Positions 1 to 8,219 are shown, counted from the stretch's first letter. The stretch: 40,903 nucleotides of DNA from Brevibacterium sp. (GCF_022712115.1 NZ_JALAHB010000041.1:1-40903), one strand, 5' to 3'. Made by a program: numbers and translations. The notes: generated from the letters alone by a model not told the origin.

Positions 1-1
1 C

Positions 2-340
2 GGCTTGGGGGTCTACGACGGCGTGCGGGGGCCGGGGACCGGTTCGTTCCTCGTGAGCGGGCTCGTGGCACTGATCGGCTTCAGCTTCCTCCAGGCCTCG
101 GCCTCGGGCAAGATCGTCAACTGGGCCACCAACCTGGGCGCGCTCCTGTTCTTCGTCCCCGCCGGGCACGTCATCTGGCCCCTCGGGCTGGCCGTGGCGG
201 TCGGCAACATCACGGGGGGCTGGCTGGGCGCGCGCACCGCCATCCGGTTGGGCAGCGGATTCGTCCGCATCGTCTTCATCGTGGTCGCGGGTCTGCTCGT
301 GCTCACGATGGGATGGGACATGCTCTCCGCGGTGTTCTGA
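2..340 (+). CDS. TauE/SafE family permease, C-terminal part
   Basis: The reading frame is open to the window edge, so only the last 112 or so residues are present and the true start lies upstream. The visible part opens with a GVYDGVRGPGTG-like stretch, the signature of the second half of TauE/SafE permeases, followed by about three hydrophobic membrane segments and a GGWLGARTA turn. Members of this family export sulfite, sulfonates or other organic anions across the cytoplasmic membrane; the substrate cannot be told from sequence. It converges with the kinase gene at 366-1385 with only 25 bp between the stop codons. Confidence 0.85.
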   Translation, partial: GLGVYDGVRGPGTGSFLVSGLVALIGFSFLQASASGKIVNWATNLGALLFFVPAGHVIWPLGLAVAVGNITGGWLGARTAIRLGSGFVRIVFIVVAGLLVLTMGWDMLSAVF

Positions 341-344
341 ACCG

Positions 345-359
345 GCCCGGGGCCCGGGC
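345..359. terminator. Small GC hairpin between convergent genes
   Basis: GCCCGG at 345-350 pairs with CCGGGC at 354-359 around a 3-nt loop, in the 25-bp gap between two convergent stop codons. It could end transcription from both sides. The stem is short and has no T-tract, so the call is tentative. Confidence 0.35.
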
Positions 360-365
360 AGGCCC

Positions 366-1385
366 TCAGCCCAGCGGCTTGAGCTGATGGGCGCCCACTC
401 CCCGCACGCTTACCTGCGAGAGCGCACGCGCGACCCACAGCGAGCGCAGGGCGTCGCCGTAGGCCTTCTGGCTGCCGGAGCGCGCCGTGCGGAGGTACCA
501 GAAGAGGTTCTCGACCTCGCGGGCGACGGCCGCCCCCACGCCGAGGGCCACGTCCACGCCCGCCTGCCGGCACACCTCGGCGGCGAAGGAGTGCAGCCAG
601 GCCGCCTGCGCCTGCGGGTGCCCCTCCGGGATCTCCGAGAGCCGGTTCCACAGCAGCGGGGCGACCATGTACTCCGCGGGGCCGTTGAGGGGCTGCGGGT
701 CGATCGCCTTCCACGTCGCGGGGCCGCCGGACTCCGGGAAGCCCGCGAGGATGTTGTAGTAGTGCAGATCCGCGTGCAGGAGCCACGAGTCCTCGTGCGA
801 GGCCAGCCGCTCGATCCACATCCGGGCACCGTTGACCACGGCCCAGTCCGCGGGGGTGAAGTCCGGGAAGTCGCGCAGCAGCTCGGTGTCCGCCGGGAAG
901 CGGTCCAGCCAGCTCGCGGCGATGTCCTGGACGCGGACGAGGCCGTCGATCCCGGGCACCCGCAGGGCCCGTGCGAGCTGGCCCCACACCGGGGGCACCT
1001 CCTCCAGCGGCAGTGAGGACAGATTCATGTCCGTGCGGAGGCGCTCCTGCAGGGTGGCCCGGAAGCTGGAGTCCTCGGCCATCACCTTGACCGCACCGTG
1101 GCCGTTCCACCGCCGCAGGGCCTCGAGGATCTGGGCATGGACGCCGGGATTGTCGGTGTTGGGCGCCGCGAAGCGGATGATCGCGGGCTGCCTGTCCGCG
1201 GTGCGCACGGGCAGGACGAGCGATTCGCACCCCGCCCAGGGGCTGCCGGGCTGGGGGTCCGGCGTCAGCGACCACCGCTCCTGGAGCTCGATGAGCATGA
1301 AGTCGAGGGCGCGGGTCCACGCGTGCGCATGATGGGTGCCGATGATCTCGCTGGCGGTCTCGTAGAGGACGCTGGGAACCTTCAT
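366..1385 (-). CDS. APH(6)/hydroxyurea-type small-molecule phosphotransferase
   Basis: A 339-residue kinase of the aminoglycoside/hydroxyurea phosphotransferase type (PF04655-like). The catalytic loop HADLHYYN covers residues 204-211 (H204, D206, N211). A metal-binding AIDP aspartate is at D229, followed by the family-typical AEYMVAPLLWNR segment. Such enzymes transfer phosphate from ATP to a hydroxyl of a small molecule in the cytoplasm. The true substrate is unknown; streptomycin is only one precedent. The ATG at 1385 overlaps the stop codon of the upstream lipoprotein gene by 4 bp (ATGA), so the two are probably translated from one message. Nothing mobile is nearby, so I read it as a resident gene rather than acquired resistance. 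Longer open frame upstream to 1613 is antisense shadow inside the lipoprotein gene. Confidence 0.85.
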   Translation of the reverse strand: MKVPSVLYETASEIIGTHHAHAWTRALDFMLIELQERWSLTPDPQPGSPWAGCESLVLPVRTADRQPAIIRFAAPNTDNPGVHAQILEALRRWNGHGAVKVMAEDSSFRATLQERLRTDMNLSSLPLEEVPPVWGQLARALRVPGIDGLVRVQDIAASWLDRFPADTELLRDFPDFTPADWAVVNGARMWIERLASHEDSWLLHADLHYYNILAGFPESGGPATWKAIDPQPLNGPAEYMVAPLLWNRLSEIPEGHPQAQAAWLHSFAAEVCRQAGVDVALGVGAAVAREVENLFWYLRTARSGSQKAYGDALRSLWVARALSQVSVRGVGAHQLKPLG

Positions 1386-2506
1386 CCGCGCGCCTCCCCG
1401 GCCGTGGCCGATGCGGCCGTGCCGTCCCAGCGCAGATCCTGCCCGCCGCCCGCGGCCGCCCGCGCGAGGGTGCTGTCCGTGAGCCAGTCGAGCAGCACGG
1501 GCGGCGGGGTCTGGGCGCGGGCGGCATGGAGTGCGGCGGCCAGGCCGTCCTCGGCCTCCAGCAGCACGGTGAGCGCCGAGGCGTGGTCCCGCGGCGGCGT
1601 GCGCAGCTCCCATGCGGGGCTGTTCGCCGGCGGTGCGGCAGGTGCCATGAGGGCGGACGCCTGGGCGGCGACGGCGGCGAGAGCGGTGATGCGCTCCCGC
1701 GCCCCCGCAGCCGCCGGGGAGTCCTCGCGCAGGTGCACGGCTGCGCGTTCGTAGGCGTACTCCGCCTGGTATGCCGCGGTGACGAGTGAGGCCAGCCCCG
1801 CGGCCGCGAGGTCCGTCTCTGCCTGCTCGGAGCCTGAGGCCTCGGCCCCCACGCCGTCCGCCGGGCGCGGGAGGGAGGCGAGCGCGGCCTCGGCGGAGTC
1901 GCGGATGCGGTCCGCGGCCGCACGGGCGGCGTCCGCGTCCGCGCGGTACAGGCGCAGCAGGGCGCCGGCGGACACGTCCGCGAGCACGGCGAAGGTGTCC
2001 GCGTGCTCTGCGGAGGGCTCCTCCTCCGGGTCCGCCCCCTCCGCGGCGAGGGAGACGAAGGGCAGCTCCGGTGCGTCGCTAGCGATGCGGGTGATGAGCG
2101 CCTCGAGCGCCGCGGCGGGCTTCAGCGGAGCGGGGTCGGGATTGGGGGCCGGCACCGGACTGCGCAGGCCCTCCGGGGGGTTCCAGGGAGGCCCCACCGC
2201 GGCGGCGAAGACGCGCAGGGCGGCCGCGGGCGACGACGCGTCCCCGGCCGGATCCGTGCCGTCCCCGGCACCTGCCGCGGCGAGGATCCGTGCGACGGCG
2301 TCGCGGAGGACGTCCGCGGGACCGAGTGCGGGCATCTCCGGATCCCGGTCCAGGCGCAGGCCGCACCCGGAGGTCGCGGCGACGAGCAGTCCGGTGCCTG
2401 CGAGAGCCGCGGCGAGGACCGTCCTCCGCGGAGGACCCGCGGGCGCGGCACCTCCGCGGGGCTCCGTCCGTGACAGCGGTGCGGAGCGAGGGGCAGGTGC
2501 GTGCAT
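1382..2506 (-). CDS. DUF4439 ferritin-like lipoprotein
   Basis: This 374-residue protein starts at ATG 2506. Its export signal has a twin-arginine-like PRRTVL at about residues 26-31, a hydrophobic run, and a lipobox ATSGC with the acylated cysteine at C48. It is therefore probably anchored to the outer face of the membrane, perhaps exported by Tat. The C-terminal 150 residues carry the helical AYQAEYAYERAAVHL and AWELRTPP elements of the ferritin-like DUF4439 family, which has no settled function. An alanine-rich middle region links the two. It is divergent from rimP and overlaps the downstream kinase gene by 4 bp. A TACGAT -10 element lies 7 nt before the ATG with no Shine-Dalgarno, suggesting a leaderless message. 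Confidence 0.85.
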   Translation of the reverse strand: MHAPAPRSAPLSRTEPRGGAAPAGPPRRTVLAAALAGTGLLVAATSGCGLRLDRDPEMPALGPADVLRDAVARILAAAGAGDGTDPAGDASSPAAALRVFAAAVGPPWNPPEGLRSPVPAPNPDPAPLKPAAALEALITRIASDAPELPFVSLAAEGADPEEEPSAEHADTFAVLADVSAGALLRLYRADADAARAAADRIRDSAEAALASLPRPADGVGAEASGSEQAETDLAAAGLASLVTAAYQAEYAYERAAVHLREDSPAAAGARERITALAAVAAQASALMAPAAPPANSPAWELRTPPRDHASALTVLLEAEDGLAAALHAARAQTPPPVLLDWLTDSTLARAAAGGGQDLRWDGTAASATAGEARG

Positions 2507-2513
2507 GCAGACA

Positions 2514-2537
2514 ATCGTAGCCGGACCTCGATAGGAT
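2514..2537. promoter_or_regulatory. Divergent promoters for DUF4439 gene and rimP
   Basis: On the minus strand TACGAT (2519-2514) stands 7 nt before the ATG of the DUF4439 gene. On the plus strand TAGGAT (2532-2537) would start an rimP transcript near 2544 with a leader of about 70 nt. Both fit the actinobacterial TAnnnT -10 pattern. No convincing -35 boxes were found. Confidence 0.45.
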
Positions 2538-2616
2538 GCGGCGCGAACCGCCGACAGGCCCACCACCAGCGCGGGGACCCTCCCAGCGCGGGCCCGGCAG
2601 AGCAGCGAGGACACCC

Positions 2617-3081
2617 ATGGCACACGAGGCAGACGTCATCCGCGAGAAGATCACCGGACCGCTGGAGGGCATCGGCCTCCTCGTCGAGGACGTCCGCGCG
2701 CACGCGGCGGGCCGGCACCGGAAGGTGACGGTGACGGTGGACCTGGACGCGGAATCCAGCGAACCGGTGGGCTTCGACCTCGTGGAGCAGGCCACCCGGC
2801 TGGTGAGCGAACTCCTCGACGAGGTGGTGATCTGGAAGGACAGCCCCTACGACCTGGAGGTCACCTCGCCCGGTGCGGAGCGGGAGCTGCGGGAGGTCCG
2901 CCACTACCGGCGCTCGCTCGGCCGGCGGGTGCAGGTGGCCCACGGTGCGGGCACGGCCGAGGGCACTTTGGAGTCCGTGGACGCGGAAGCGGGGGAGATC
3001 GCCGTCGCGGAGACGGCGGGTACGGTGAGGATCGCCCTCGCGGACGTGACGCACGCGAAGGTGGTGGTCGCCCTGCGCTGA
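2617..3081 (+). CDS. rimP: Ribosome maturation factor RimP
   Basis: A 154-residue cytoplasmic factor needed for 30S subunit maturation. The diagnostic stretch YDLEVTSPGAERELREVRHYRRSLGRRV lies at about residues 78-106 and joins the N-terminal alpha/beta domain to the C-terminal Sm-like barrel. The start at ATG 2617 is chosen because GAGG (2607-2610) sits 6 nt upstream and because the protein then begins like its family; an in-frame extension to 2536 has no family match. It opens the rimP-nusA-ylxR-infB-rbfA block, a strongly conserved order. Its length matches the family. Confidence 0.95.
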   Translation: MAHEADVIREKITGPLEGIGLLVEDVRAHAAGRHRKVTVTVDLDAESSEPVGFDLVEQATRLVSELLDEVVIWKDSPYDLEVTSPGAERELREVRHYRRSLGRRVQVAHGAGTAEGTLESVDAEAGEIAVAETAGTVRIALADVTHAKVVVALR

Positions 3082-3157
3082 GGCGCGTGCCCGGGAATCC
3101 GTCGCACATCACGTGCCCGCAGGCCCCGCGGCGGCAGAACCCGCCGGTCAGCTCGCA

Positions 3158-3163
3158 TATAGT
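3158..3163 (+). promoter_or_regulatory. Possible nusA promoter -10
   Basis: TATAGT lies about 84 nt before the nusA start in the 165-bp rimP-nusA gap. The -35 is not recognisable. This may be a secondary promoter inside the operon. Confidence 0.3.
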
Positions 3164-3246
3164 GGGGAATCCCTATGGGCGTGCGCGCCTGGAGACCATG
3201 ACGACGCCGCGGCCCGATGCGGGCCACGCTACGAGGACGGGATGAG

Positions 3247-4206
3247 ATGGACATCGACCTAAGCGCTCTCCGCATGATCGAGGCGGACAAGGAGATCCCC
3301 TTCGAGACTCTGGTCGAGCTCATCGAGCAGGCCCTGCTGCTGGCCTACCAGCGCACCCCCGGTGCGTGGCAGGACGCCCGTGCGGAGATCGACACCAAGT
3401 CCGGCACCGCCACGATCTGGGCCGTCGAGTTCGACAACGATGACAACCCCATCGGCGAGTTCGACGACACGCCGGAGGACTTCGGCAGGATCGCGGCGAT
3501 GACGGCGCGCAACGTCATCCATCAGCGTCTGCGCGACGTGTCCGACGAGGGCGTCCTCGGCTCCTTCCGGGAGCGCGAGGGCGAGATCGTCTCGGGCATC
3601 ATCCAGCAGGGGCGGGACCCGGAGATGGTCCACGTGCTCCTGGGCGACATCGAGGCGCTGCTGCCTCCGCACGAGCAGGTGCCCGGGGAGTCCTACGAGC
3701 ACGGCACTCGCCTGCGCGTGCTCGTCACGGACGTCCGCAAGGGCCCCAAGGGCCCCTCGATCACCGTCTCCCGCACCCACCCCGCGCTCGTCCGCCGCCT
3801 CTTCGCGCACGAATCGCCGGAGATCGCCGACGGCACGGTGGAGATCGTGGCGCTTGCGCGCGAGGCCGGGCACCGCACCAAGATGGCCGTCCGCGCCATG
3901 CGCCCCGGCGTGAATGCCAAGGGCGCCTGCATCGGCGAGCTCGGCTCGCGCGTGCGCTCCGTCATGGCCGAGCTGGGGCCGGAGAAGATCGACATCGTCG
4001 ACTACTCCGACGACCCGCGCGCCTTCATCACGCAGGCGCTGTCGCCGGCGAAGGTGCTCCGCGTCGAGGTCCTCGACGAGGGTGCCCGCTCCGCGCGGGC
4101 GACCGTCCCCGCGGACCAGCTCTCCCTCGCGATCGGCAAGGAGGGGCAGAACGCCCGCCTCGCCGCCCGCCTCACCAACTGGAAGATCGACATCACCGCG
4201 GACTGA
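3247..4206 (+). CDS. nusA: Transcription termination/antitermination factor NusA
   Basis: A 319-residue RNA polymerase-binding elongation factor. Residues 1-105 or so form the polymerase-binding N-domain. An S1 domain begins near GEIVSGIIQ (about residue 112). KH1 contains GACIGELGSRVRSVMAEL, and KH2 ends the protein with LSLAIGKEGQNARLAARL. It lacks the acidic C-terminal repeats of the E. coli protein, as is normal in actinobacteria. The ATG at 3247 is preceded by GAGG (3233-3236) 10 nt upstream. NusA modulates pausing and termination, and its gene leads ylxR and infB in the usual order. Confidence 0.96.
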   Translation: MDIDLSALRMIEADKEIPFETLVELIEQALLLAYQRTPGAWQDARAEIDTKSGTATIWAVEFDNDDNPIGEFDDTPEDFGRIAAMTARNVIHQRLRDVSDEGVLGSFREREGEIVSGIIQQGRDPEMVHVLLGDIEALLPPHEQVPGESYEHGTRLRVLVTDVRKGPKGPSITVSRTHPALVRRLFAHESPEIADGTVEIVALAREAGHRTKMAVRAMRPGVNAKGACIGELGSRVRSVMAELGPEKIDIVDYSDDPRAFITQALSPAKVLRVEVLDEGARSARATVPADQLSLAIGKEGQNARLAARLTNWKIDITAD

Positions 4207-4237
4207 TCCGCGCAGACCCGCTCCGGGTCCGCTCCCT

Positions 4238-4317
4238 GGTCGCGTACGCCACACCGCCTGGATGTCCCTCCGACCGGGGAGCCCGGAAGTCTCCCGGGTC
4301 ACGTACGCCACACTGCC
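4238..4317 (+). repeat. Direct repeat pair in nusA-ylxR gap
   Basis: Two 21-bp copies at 4238-4258 and 4297-4317 differ at 2 positions and share the core CGTACGCCACAC. Between them is an imperfect hairpin, ACCGGGGAG at about 4273-4281 against CTCCCGGGT at 4291-4299, with one mismatch, which may act as a weak terminator after nusA. Function unknown. Confidence 0.6.
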
Positions 4318-4345
4318 CCTGGGCCCCGGCTCGGGGGCGGTGCTG

Positions 4346-4351
4346 TAGACT
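4346..4351 (+). promoter_or_regulatory. ylxR -10 element, leaderless geometry
   Basis: TAGACT ends exactly 6 nt before the GTG start of ylxR, and there is no Shine-Dalgarno in the gap. That spacing places the transcription start at or next to the first codon. The same 6-nt spacing recurs at dapA and pgsA in this window. Confidence 0.5.
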
Positions 4352-4357
4352 GGACCG

Positions 4358-4666
4358 GTGTCGTCGGCCGTGCAGAAACCCCCGGAGCCCATCCGGATGT
4401 GCATCGCCTGCCGTGAACGCGCACCCCAGTCGCAGCTGCTGCGGCTCGCCGTGCTCGTCGCGGACGAACCCCGAATCGTCGTCGACGCCCAGCGCAGGCT
4501 CCCCGGAAGGGGGGCCTGGATCCATGATTCGGCCGCGTGCTGGAAGAGGGCGCGTGCGAAGAAGGCCTTCTCCGTCGCTCTGCGCAGGCCCGGCCTGGCC
4601 GGACCGCAGACGACGGTGGGGGAACCGGACCAGAGGAAGCAGGTATCCCGAATGGACGCCGAATAG
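4358..4666 (+). CDS. ylxR: YlxR family RNA-binding/regulatory protein
   Basis: A 102-residue small basic protein with the YlxR (DUF448) hallmarks: RMCIACRE near the N-terminus, LLRLAV, GRGAWIHDSAACW and a KKAFSVALR tail. The family's structure suggests RNA binding, and in Bacillus subtilis it behaves as a nucleoid-associated regulator; its role here is not known. It sits between nusA and infB as in most bacteria. The GTG at 4358 was chosen because a TAGACT promoter element ends 6 nt before it. The second family cysteine pair is reduced, with only one cysteine in the HDSAACW segment. Confidence 0.88.
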   Translation: MSSAVQKPPEPIRMCIACRERAPQSQLLRLAVLVADEPRIVVDAQRRLPGRGAWIHDSAACWKRARAKKAFSVALRRPGLAGPQTTVGEPDQRKQVSRMDAE

Positions 4667-4737
4667 TGAGTGTCACACGATGACCCACTCGAGGAACGGT
4701 CGTGAGCAGTGAGATGAGAACTGCGCGACCCTGATGT

Positions 4738-4770
4738 GGTCCTTCCTGTCCGGAAGGACCCGGACAGGAG
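4738..4770 (+). promoter_or_regulatory. Two mutually exclusive hairpins over infB Shine-Dalgarno
   Basis: Hairpin A pairs GGTCCTTCC (4738-4746) with GGAAGGACC (4752-4760), 9 perfect base pairs. Hairpin B pairs CCTGTCCGG (4745-4753) with CCGGACAGG (4760-4768), 9 perfect base pairs extendable through T4744-A4769 and a T-G wobble to 4770. They share 4745-4746, 4752-4753 and 4760, so only one can form. B buries the AGGAG ribosome-binding site (4766-4770) of infB, while A leaves it free. The structures are read directly; a switching role is inference. Confidence 0.6.
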
Positions 4771-4774
4771 AAAA

Positions 4775-7594
4775 GTGGCTAAGCCCCGTGTCCATGAGCT
4801 CGCCAAGGAGCTCGGCACAACGAGCAAGGAAGTGCTCAGCAGACTTCAGGAGATGGGCGAATACGTCCGCTCCGCCTCCTCCACCGTCGAAGCGCCGATC
4901 GTGCGCCGACTGAAGGAGTCCTACGGATCCGGCGCCAAGGGCGCCGCCTCGAACGGAGCCGGCGCACCCAAGCCCGGCACCGCGAAGCCCGGTGCGCCCA
5001 AGCCCGGTGCCAAGCCGGCGCCCAAGCCCGGCACCGCGGGAGGCTCGGCGCCCAAGCCGGGTGCGAAGCCCGCGGCGAAGCCTGCGCCCAAGCAGTCTCC
5101 CGCGGCACCCAAGCCCGGTGCCAGGCCGGCGCCCAAGCCCGCCGCGGCTCAGGAGCCGGCACCGCGTGCGGAGGCGCCCGCGCCCAAGCCCGGTGGCGCG
5201 CGCCCCGGCAACAACCCCTTCGCGGCTGCGCAGGGGATGCCCAAGTCCGGCGCGAAGCCGGGTCCCAAGCCCGGTCCCCGTGCCCCGCGCGGCGGCGCCC
5301 GTCCCGGCAACAACCCCTTCGCGGCTGCGCAGGGGATGCCCAAACCAGGCGGCAAGCCCGGTCCCAAGCCCGGCGGCGCGGGACCGCGTCCCGGTGGCCC
5401 CAAGCCGGGTGCCGGTGCGGCGGGTCCCCGTCCGGGCGCTCCCAAGCCCGGTGCGGCAGGCCCTCGTCCGGGTGCGGCGGGTCCGCGTCCCGGAGCTCCG
5501 CGTCCCAATCCCGGCATGCTCAAGAACTCGGCGCTCGCGAAGCCGGGTCCCGGCGGTCGCGGCCGTCCGGGCGGCGGGCAGGGCGGTCCCGGTGCTCCCG
5601 GCGGCGCACCCGCCGGTCGCGGTCGTCCCGGCGGCGGCGGTCGCGGCTCCGGCAGGGGTCGTGGCAACACGCAGGGCGCATTCGGCCGCGGCGGCGGCCG
5701 TCCGGCCCGTGGGCGCAAGTCCAAGCGGGCGAAGCGCGCCGAGTACGAGCAGATGCAGACGCCCTCGGTGGGCGGCGTCTCCGTTCCCCGCGGCGACGGC
5801 TCCACCGTCCTGCGGCTGCGTCGCGGCTCGTCGCTGGCGGACTTCGCGGAGAAGATCAACACGGACCCGACCAACCTCGTGACGATCCTCTTCCACCTCG
5901 GTGAGATGGCGACGATCACGCAGTCCCTCGACGAGGACACCTTCCGGGTGCTCGGCGAGGAGCTCGGCTACCGGATCGAGATCGTCTCCCCGGAGGACGA
6001 GGACCGCGAGCTGCTCGAGACGTTCGACATCGATCTGGACGAGGAGGAGGACGAGGAGAACATGTCTCCGCGTCCGCCCGTCGTCACCGTCATGGGCCAC
6101 GTGGACCACGGCAAGACGAAGCTGCTCGATGCGATCCGCTCGTCCAACGTGGCGGCCCGCGAGTCCGGCGGCATCACCCAGCACATCGGCGCCTACCAGA
6201 CCAAGGTGGAGCACGAGGGCGAGGAGCGTGCGATCACCTTCCTCGACACCCCGGGCCACGAGGCGTTCACGGCCATGCGTGCCCGCGGTGCCAAGTCGAC
6301 GGATGTCGCGATCCTCGTGGTCGCCGCCGACGACGGCGTCATGCCGCAGACCATCGAGGCGCTCAACCACGCCCAGGCTGCGGACGTGCCGATCGTCGTC
6401 GCCGTCAACAAGGTCGACAAGGAGGGTGCGAACCCGCAGAAGGTCATGCAGCAGCTGACCGAGTACAACCTCGTGGCGGAGGAGTACGGCGGCGAGACGA
6501 TGTTCGTCCCGATCTCCGCACTCAAGCGCGAGGGCATCGACCAGCTGCTCGAGGCCGTCCTCCTCACCGCCGACGCCGCTCTGGTGCTGCAGGCCAACCC
6601 CGACAAGGACGCCCGCGGCATCGCGATCGAGGCGAAGCTGGACAAGGGCCGCGGCGCCGTCGCGACCGTCCTGGTCGAGTCCGGCACGCTGCGACAGGGC
6701 GACGCGATCGTCTGCGGGACTGCTCACGGCCGTGTCCGCGCGATGTTCGACGAGAACGGGGAGCAGCTCTCCGAGGCGGGCCCGTCCCGTCCGGTGCAGG
6801 TGCTCGGACTGTCCTCGGTGCCCCGTGCCGGCGACAGCTTCCTCGTGACCAGCGATGACCGGACCGCGCGGCAGATCGCCGAGAAGCGCGATGCGGTCGA
6901 ACGCGCCGCACAGCAGGCCCGCGGCCGCAAGCGCATCAGCCTCGAGGACTTCACGAAGGCGCTCGAGGAGGGCAAGGTCGACATGCTCAACCTCATCCTC
7001 AAGGGCGACGTGTCCGGCGCCGTCGAGGCGCTGGAGGACTCGCTGCTCAAGATCGACGTGGGCGACGAGGTCGATCTCCGGATCATCCACCGTGGTGTGG
7101 GTGCCATCACGGAGAACGACATCAACCTCGCCACCGTGGACAACGCGATCGTCATCGGCTTCAACGTGCGTCCCGAGGCGAAGGCCCGCGACCTCGCCGC
7201 GGACGAAGGCGTGGACGTCCGGTACTACTCGGTCATCTACGACGCGATCGAGGACATCGAGAGCTCGCTCAAGGGCATGCTCAAGCCCGAGTTCGAAGAG
7301 GTCCACGTGGGCAGCGCGGAGATCCGCCAGGTCTTCCGCTCGTCCAAGTGGGGCAACATCGCCGGCTCGCTGGTCAAGGACGGCCTCATCAAGAGGAACG
7401 CCTCGGCACGGGTCACCCGCGACGGCGTGGTGATCGGCGACAAGCTCACGGTCGAGTCGCTGCGCCGCGAGAAGGACGACGTCACCGAGGTCCGCGAGGG
7501 CTTCGAGTGCGGCATCGGCCTGGGCAGCTACAACGACATCCGCGAAGGTGACCTCATCGAGACCTTCGAGATGCGTGAGAAGCCGCGCGACTGA
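4775..7594 (+). CDS. infB: Translation initiation factor IF-2
   Basis: A 939-residue GTPase that places initiator fMet-tRNA on the 30S subunit and drives subunit joining. Residues 1-50 form the IF2 N-terminal helical module ([23 protein letters not shown]). About 60-330 is a low-complexity linker of KPG, GARPG and RG repeats. The G domain has GHVDHGKT at 441-448, DTPGH at 491-495 and NKVDK at 545-549, followed by the beta-barrel domains II to IV. The GTG at 4775 is preferred because AGGAG ends 4 nt upstream and the protein then begins as in its family. The linker is long, as is usual in actinobacteria, and includes an exact 41-bp internal duplication. Confidence 0.97.
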   Translation: MAKPRVHELAKELGTTSKEVLSRLQEMGEYVRSASSTVEAPIVRRLKESYGSGAKGAASNGAGAPKPGTAKPGAPKPGAKPAPKPGTAGGSAPKPGAKPAAKPAPKQSPAAPKPGARPAPKPAAAQEPAPRAEAPAPKPGGARPGNNPFAAAQGMPKSGAKPGPKPGPRAPRGGARPGNNPFAAAQGMPKPGGKPGPKPGGAGPRPGGPKPGAGAAGPRPGAPKPGAAGPRPGAAGPRPGAPRPNPGMLKNSALAKPGPGGRGRPGGGQGGPGAPGGAPAGRGRPGGGGRGSGRGRGNTQGAFGRGGGRPARGRKSKRAKRAEYEQMQTPSVGGVSVPRGDGSTVLRLRRGSSLADFAEKINTDPTNLVTILFHLGEMATITQSLDEDTFRVLGEELGYRIEIVSPEDEDRELLETFDIDLDEEEDEENMSPRPPVVTVMGHVDHGKTKLLDAIRSSNVAARESGGITQHIGAYQTKVEHEGEERAITFLDTPGHEAFTAMRARGAKSTDVAILVVAADDGVMPQTIEALNHAQAADVPIVVAVNKVDKEGANPQKVMQQLTEYNLVAEEYGGETMFVPISALKREGIDQLLEAVLLTADAALVLQANPDKDARGIAIEAKLDKGRGAVATVLVESGTLRQGDAIVCGTAHGRVRAMFDENGEQLSEAGPSRPVQVLGLSSVPRAGDSFLVTSDDRTARQIAEKRDAVERAAQQARGRKRISLEDFTKALEEGKVDMLNLILKGDVSGAVEALEDSLLKIDVGDEVDLRIIHRGVGAITENDINLATVDNAIVIGFNVRPEAKARDLAADEGVDVRYYSVIYDAIEDIESSLKGMLKPEFEEVHVGSAEIRQVFRSSKWGNIAGSLVKDGLIKRNASARVTRDGVVIGDKLTVESLRREKDDVTEVREGFECGIGLGSYNDIREGDLIETFEMREKPRD
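5204..5343 (+). repeat. 41-bp exact direct repeat inside infB
   Basis: Positions 5204-5244 and 5303-5343 are identical over 41 bp, starting 99 bp (33 codons) apart, so the frame is kept. They encode [14 protein letters not shown] twice in the flexible IF-2 linker. The identity at DNA level suggests a recent duplication or ongoing recombination within this low-complexity region. Confidence 0.85.
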
Positions 7595-7612
7595 CATATC
7601 GGTCGCTCACGG

Positions 7613-7726
7613 GCGGGTCTGCGCTCCGCAGGCCCGCCCAGTTTCTCTCTCCGCCGGACGGGGAGAATGATCGCGGGTCTGCGCTCCGCAGGCCCGCCCG
7701 GTTTCTCTCTCCGCAGGACGGGGAGA
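7613..7726 (+). repeat. Tandem 54-bp two-hairpin element between infB and rbfA
   Basis: Copies at 7613-7666 and 7673-7726 match at 52 of 54 positions. Each holds hairpin 1 (GCGGGTCTGC, 5-nt loop, GCAGGCCCGC; one G-U pair) and hairpin 2 (CTCTCCG, 5-nt loop, CGGGGAG; one G-U pair). Both differences fall outside the stems, one in the loop of hairpin 2 and one between the hairpins. It occupies most of the 160-bp gap and ends about 16 nt before the rbfA ribosome-binding site. Confidence 0.8.
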
Positions 7727-7754
7727 GTCCACCACCACCATCGAGGAGAACGCC

Positions 7755-8219
7755 ATGGCTGACGCCACCCGCGCCCGCAAGATCGCCGACCGCATCAAGG
7801 TCATCGTGGCGCAGACGCTGGAGAAGCGCGTGAAGGACCCCCGCCTCGGGTTCGTCACCGTGACCGAGGTCCGCGTGACCGGAGACCTGCAGAACGCCAC
7901 GGTGTTCTACACGGTGTTCGGCGACGACGCGGACCTCGAGGGCACCCGCGCCGCGCTCGAGTCCTCGAAGGGCCTCATCCGCTCCGAGGTGGGCAAGGGG
8001 CTGCGCATCCGGCTGACCCCGAGCCTCGAGTTCGTGGCCGATTCCGTGCCGGCGGCCGCTGCGGAGCTCGATGCGCTGCTGCGACGTGCCAAAGAACACG
8101 ATGCGCAGGTGGCGGAACTCGCACGCGATGCCGTTCCTGCAGGTGAGGCGGATCCCTACCGCAGCGCGGACACGGTCGACGAGGACCCTGAGGGGCAGGA
8201 CGAGGTCCCACGGCCCTGA
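7755..8219 (+). CDS. rbfA: 30S ribosome-binding factor RbfA
   Basis: A 154-residue cold-shock and 16S rRNA maturation factor that binds free 30S subunits. The N-terminal RARKIADRIKVIVAQTLEKRVKDPRLGFVTVTEVRVTGDLQNATVFYTVFG is a clear KH-like RbfA signature, and the central ALESSKGLIRSEVGKGLRIRLTPSLEFVAD is equally typical. The last 40 residues form an acidic tail ending DEDPEGQDEVPRP, common in actinobacterial members. GAGGAGAA (7743-7750) lies 4 nt before the ATG. It follows infB as expected, but across a gap filled by duplicated hairpins. Confidence 0.96.
   Translation: MADATRARKIADRIKVIVAQTLEKRVKDPRLGFVTVTEVRVTGDLQNATVFYTVFGDDADLEGTRAALESSKGLIRSEVGKGLRIRLTPSLEFVADSVPAAAAELDALLRRAKEHDAQVAELARDAVPAGEADPYRSADTVDEDPEGQDEVPRP

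Noticed and set aside
366..1385. Acquired aminoglycoside resistance gene or resistance island
   Set aside because: No transposase, integrase or composition shift is nearby, and the gene is coupled to a resident lipoprotein gene. Family resemblance does not show drug resistance.
4960..5700. Repeat-rich stretch resembling a CRISPR or satellite array
   Set aside because: The repeats are in frame and encode the KPG/GARPG linker of IF-2; there are no spacers of constant length and no cas genes.
4673..7597. A 974-codon open frame on the minus strand opposite infB
   Set aside because: It mirrors the codon bias of infB, has no family motif or ribosome-binding site, and infB is certain. Antisense open frames are common at this GC content.
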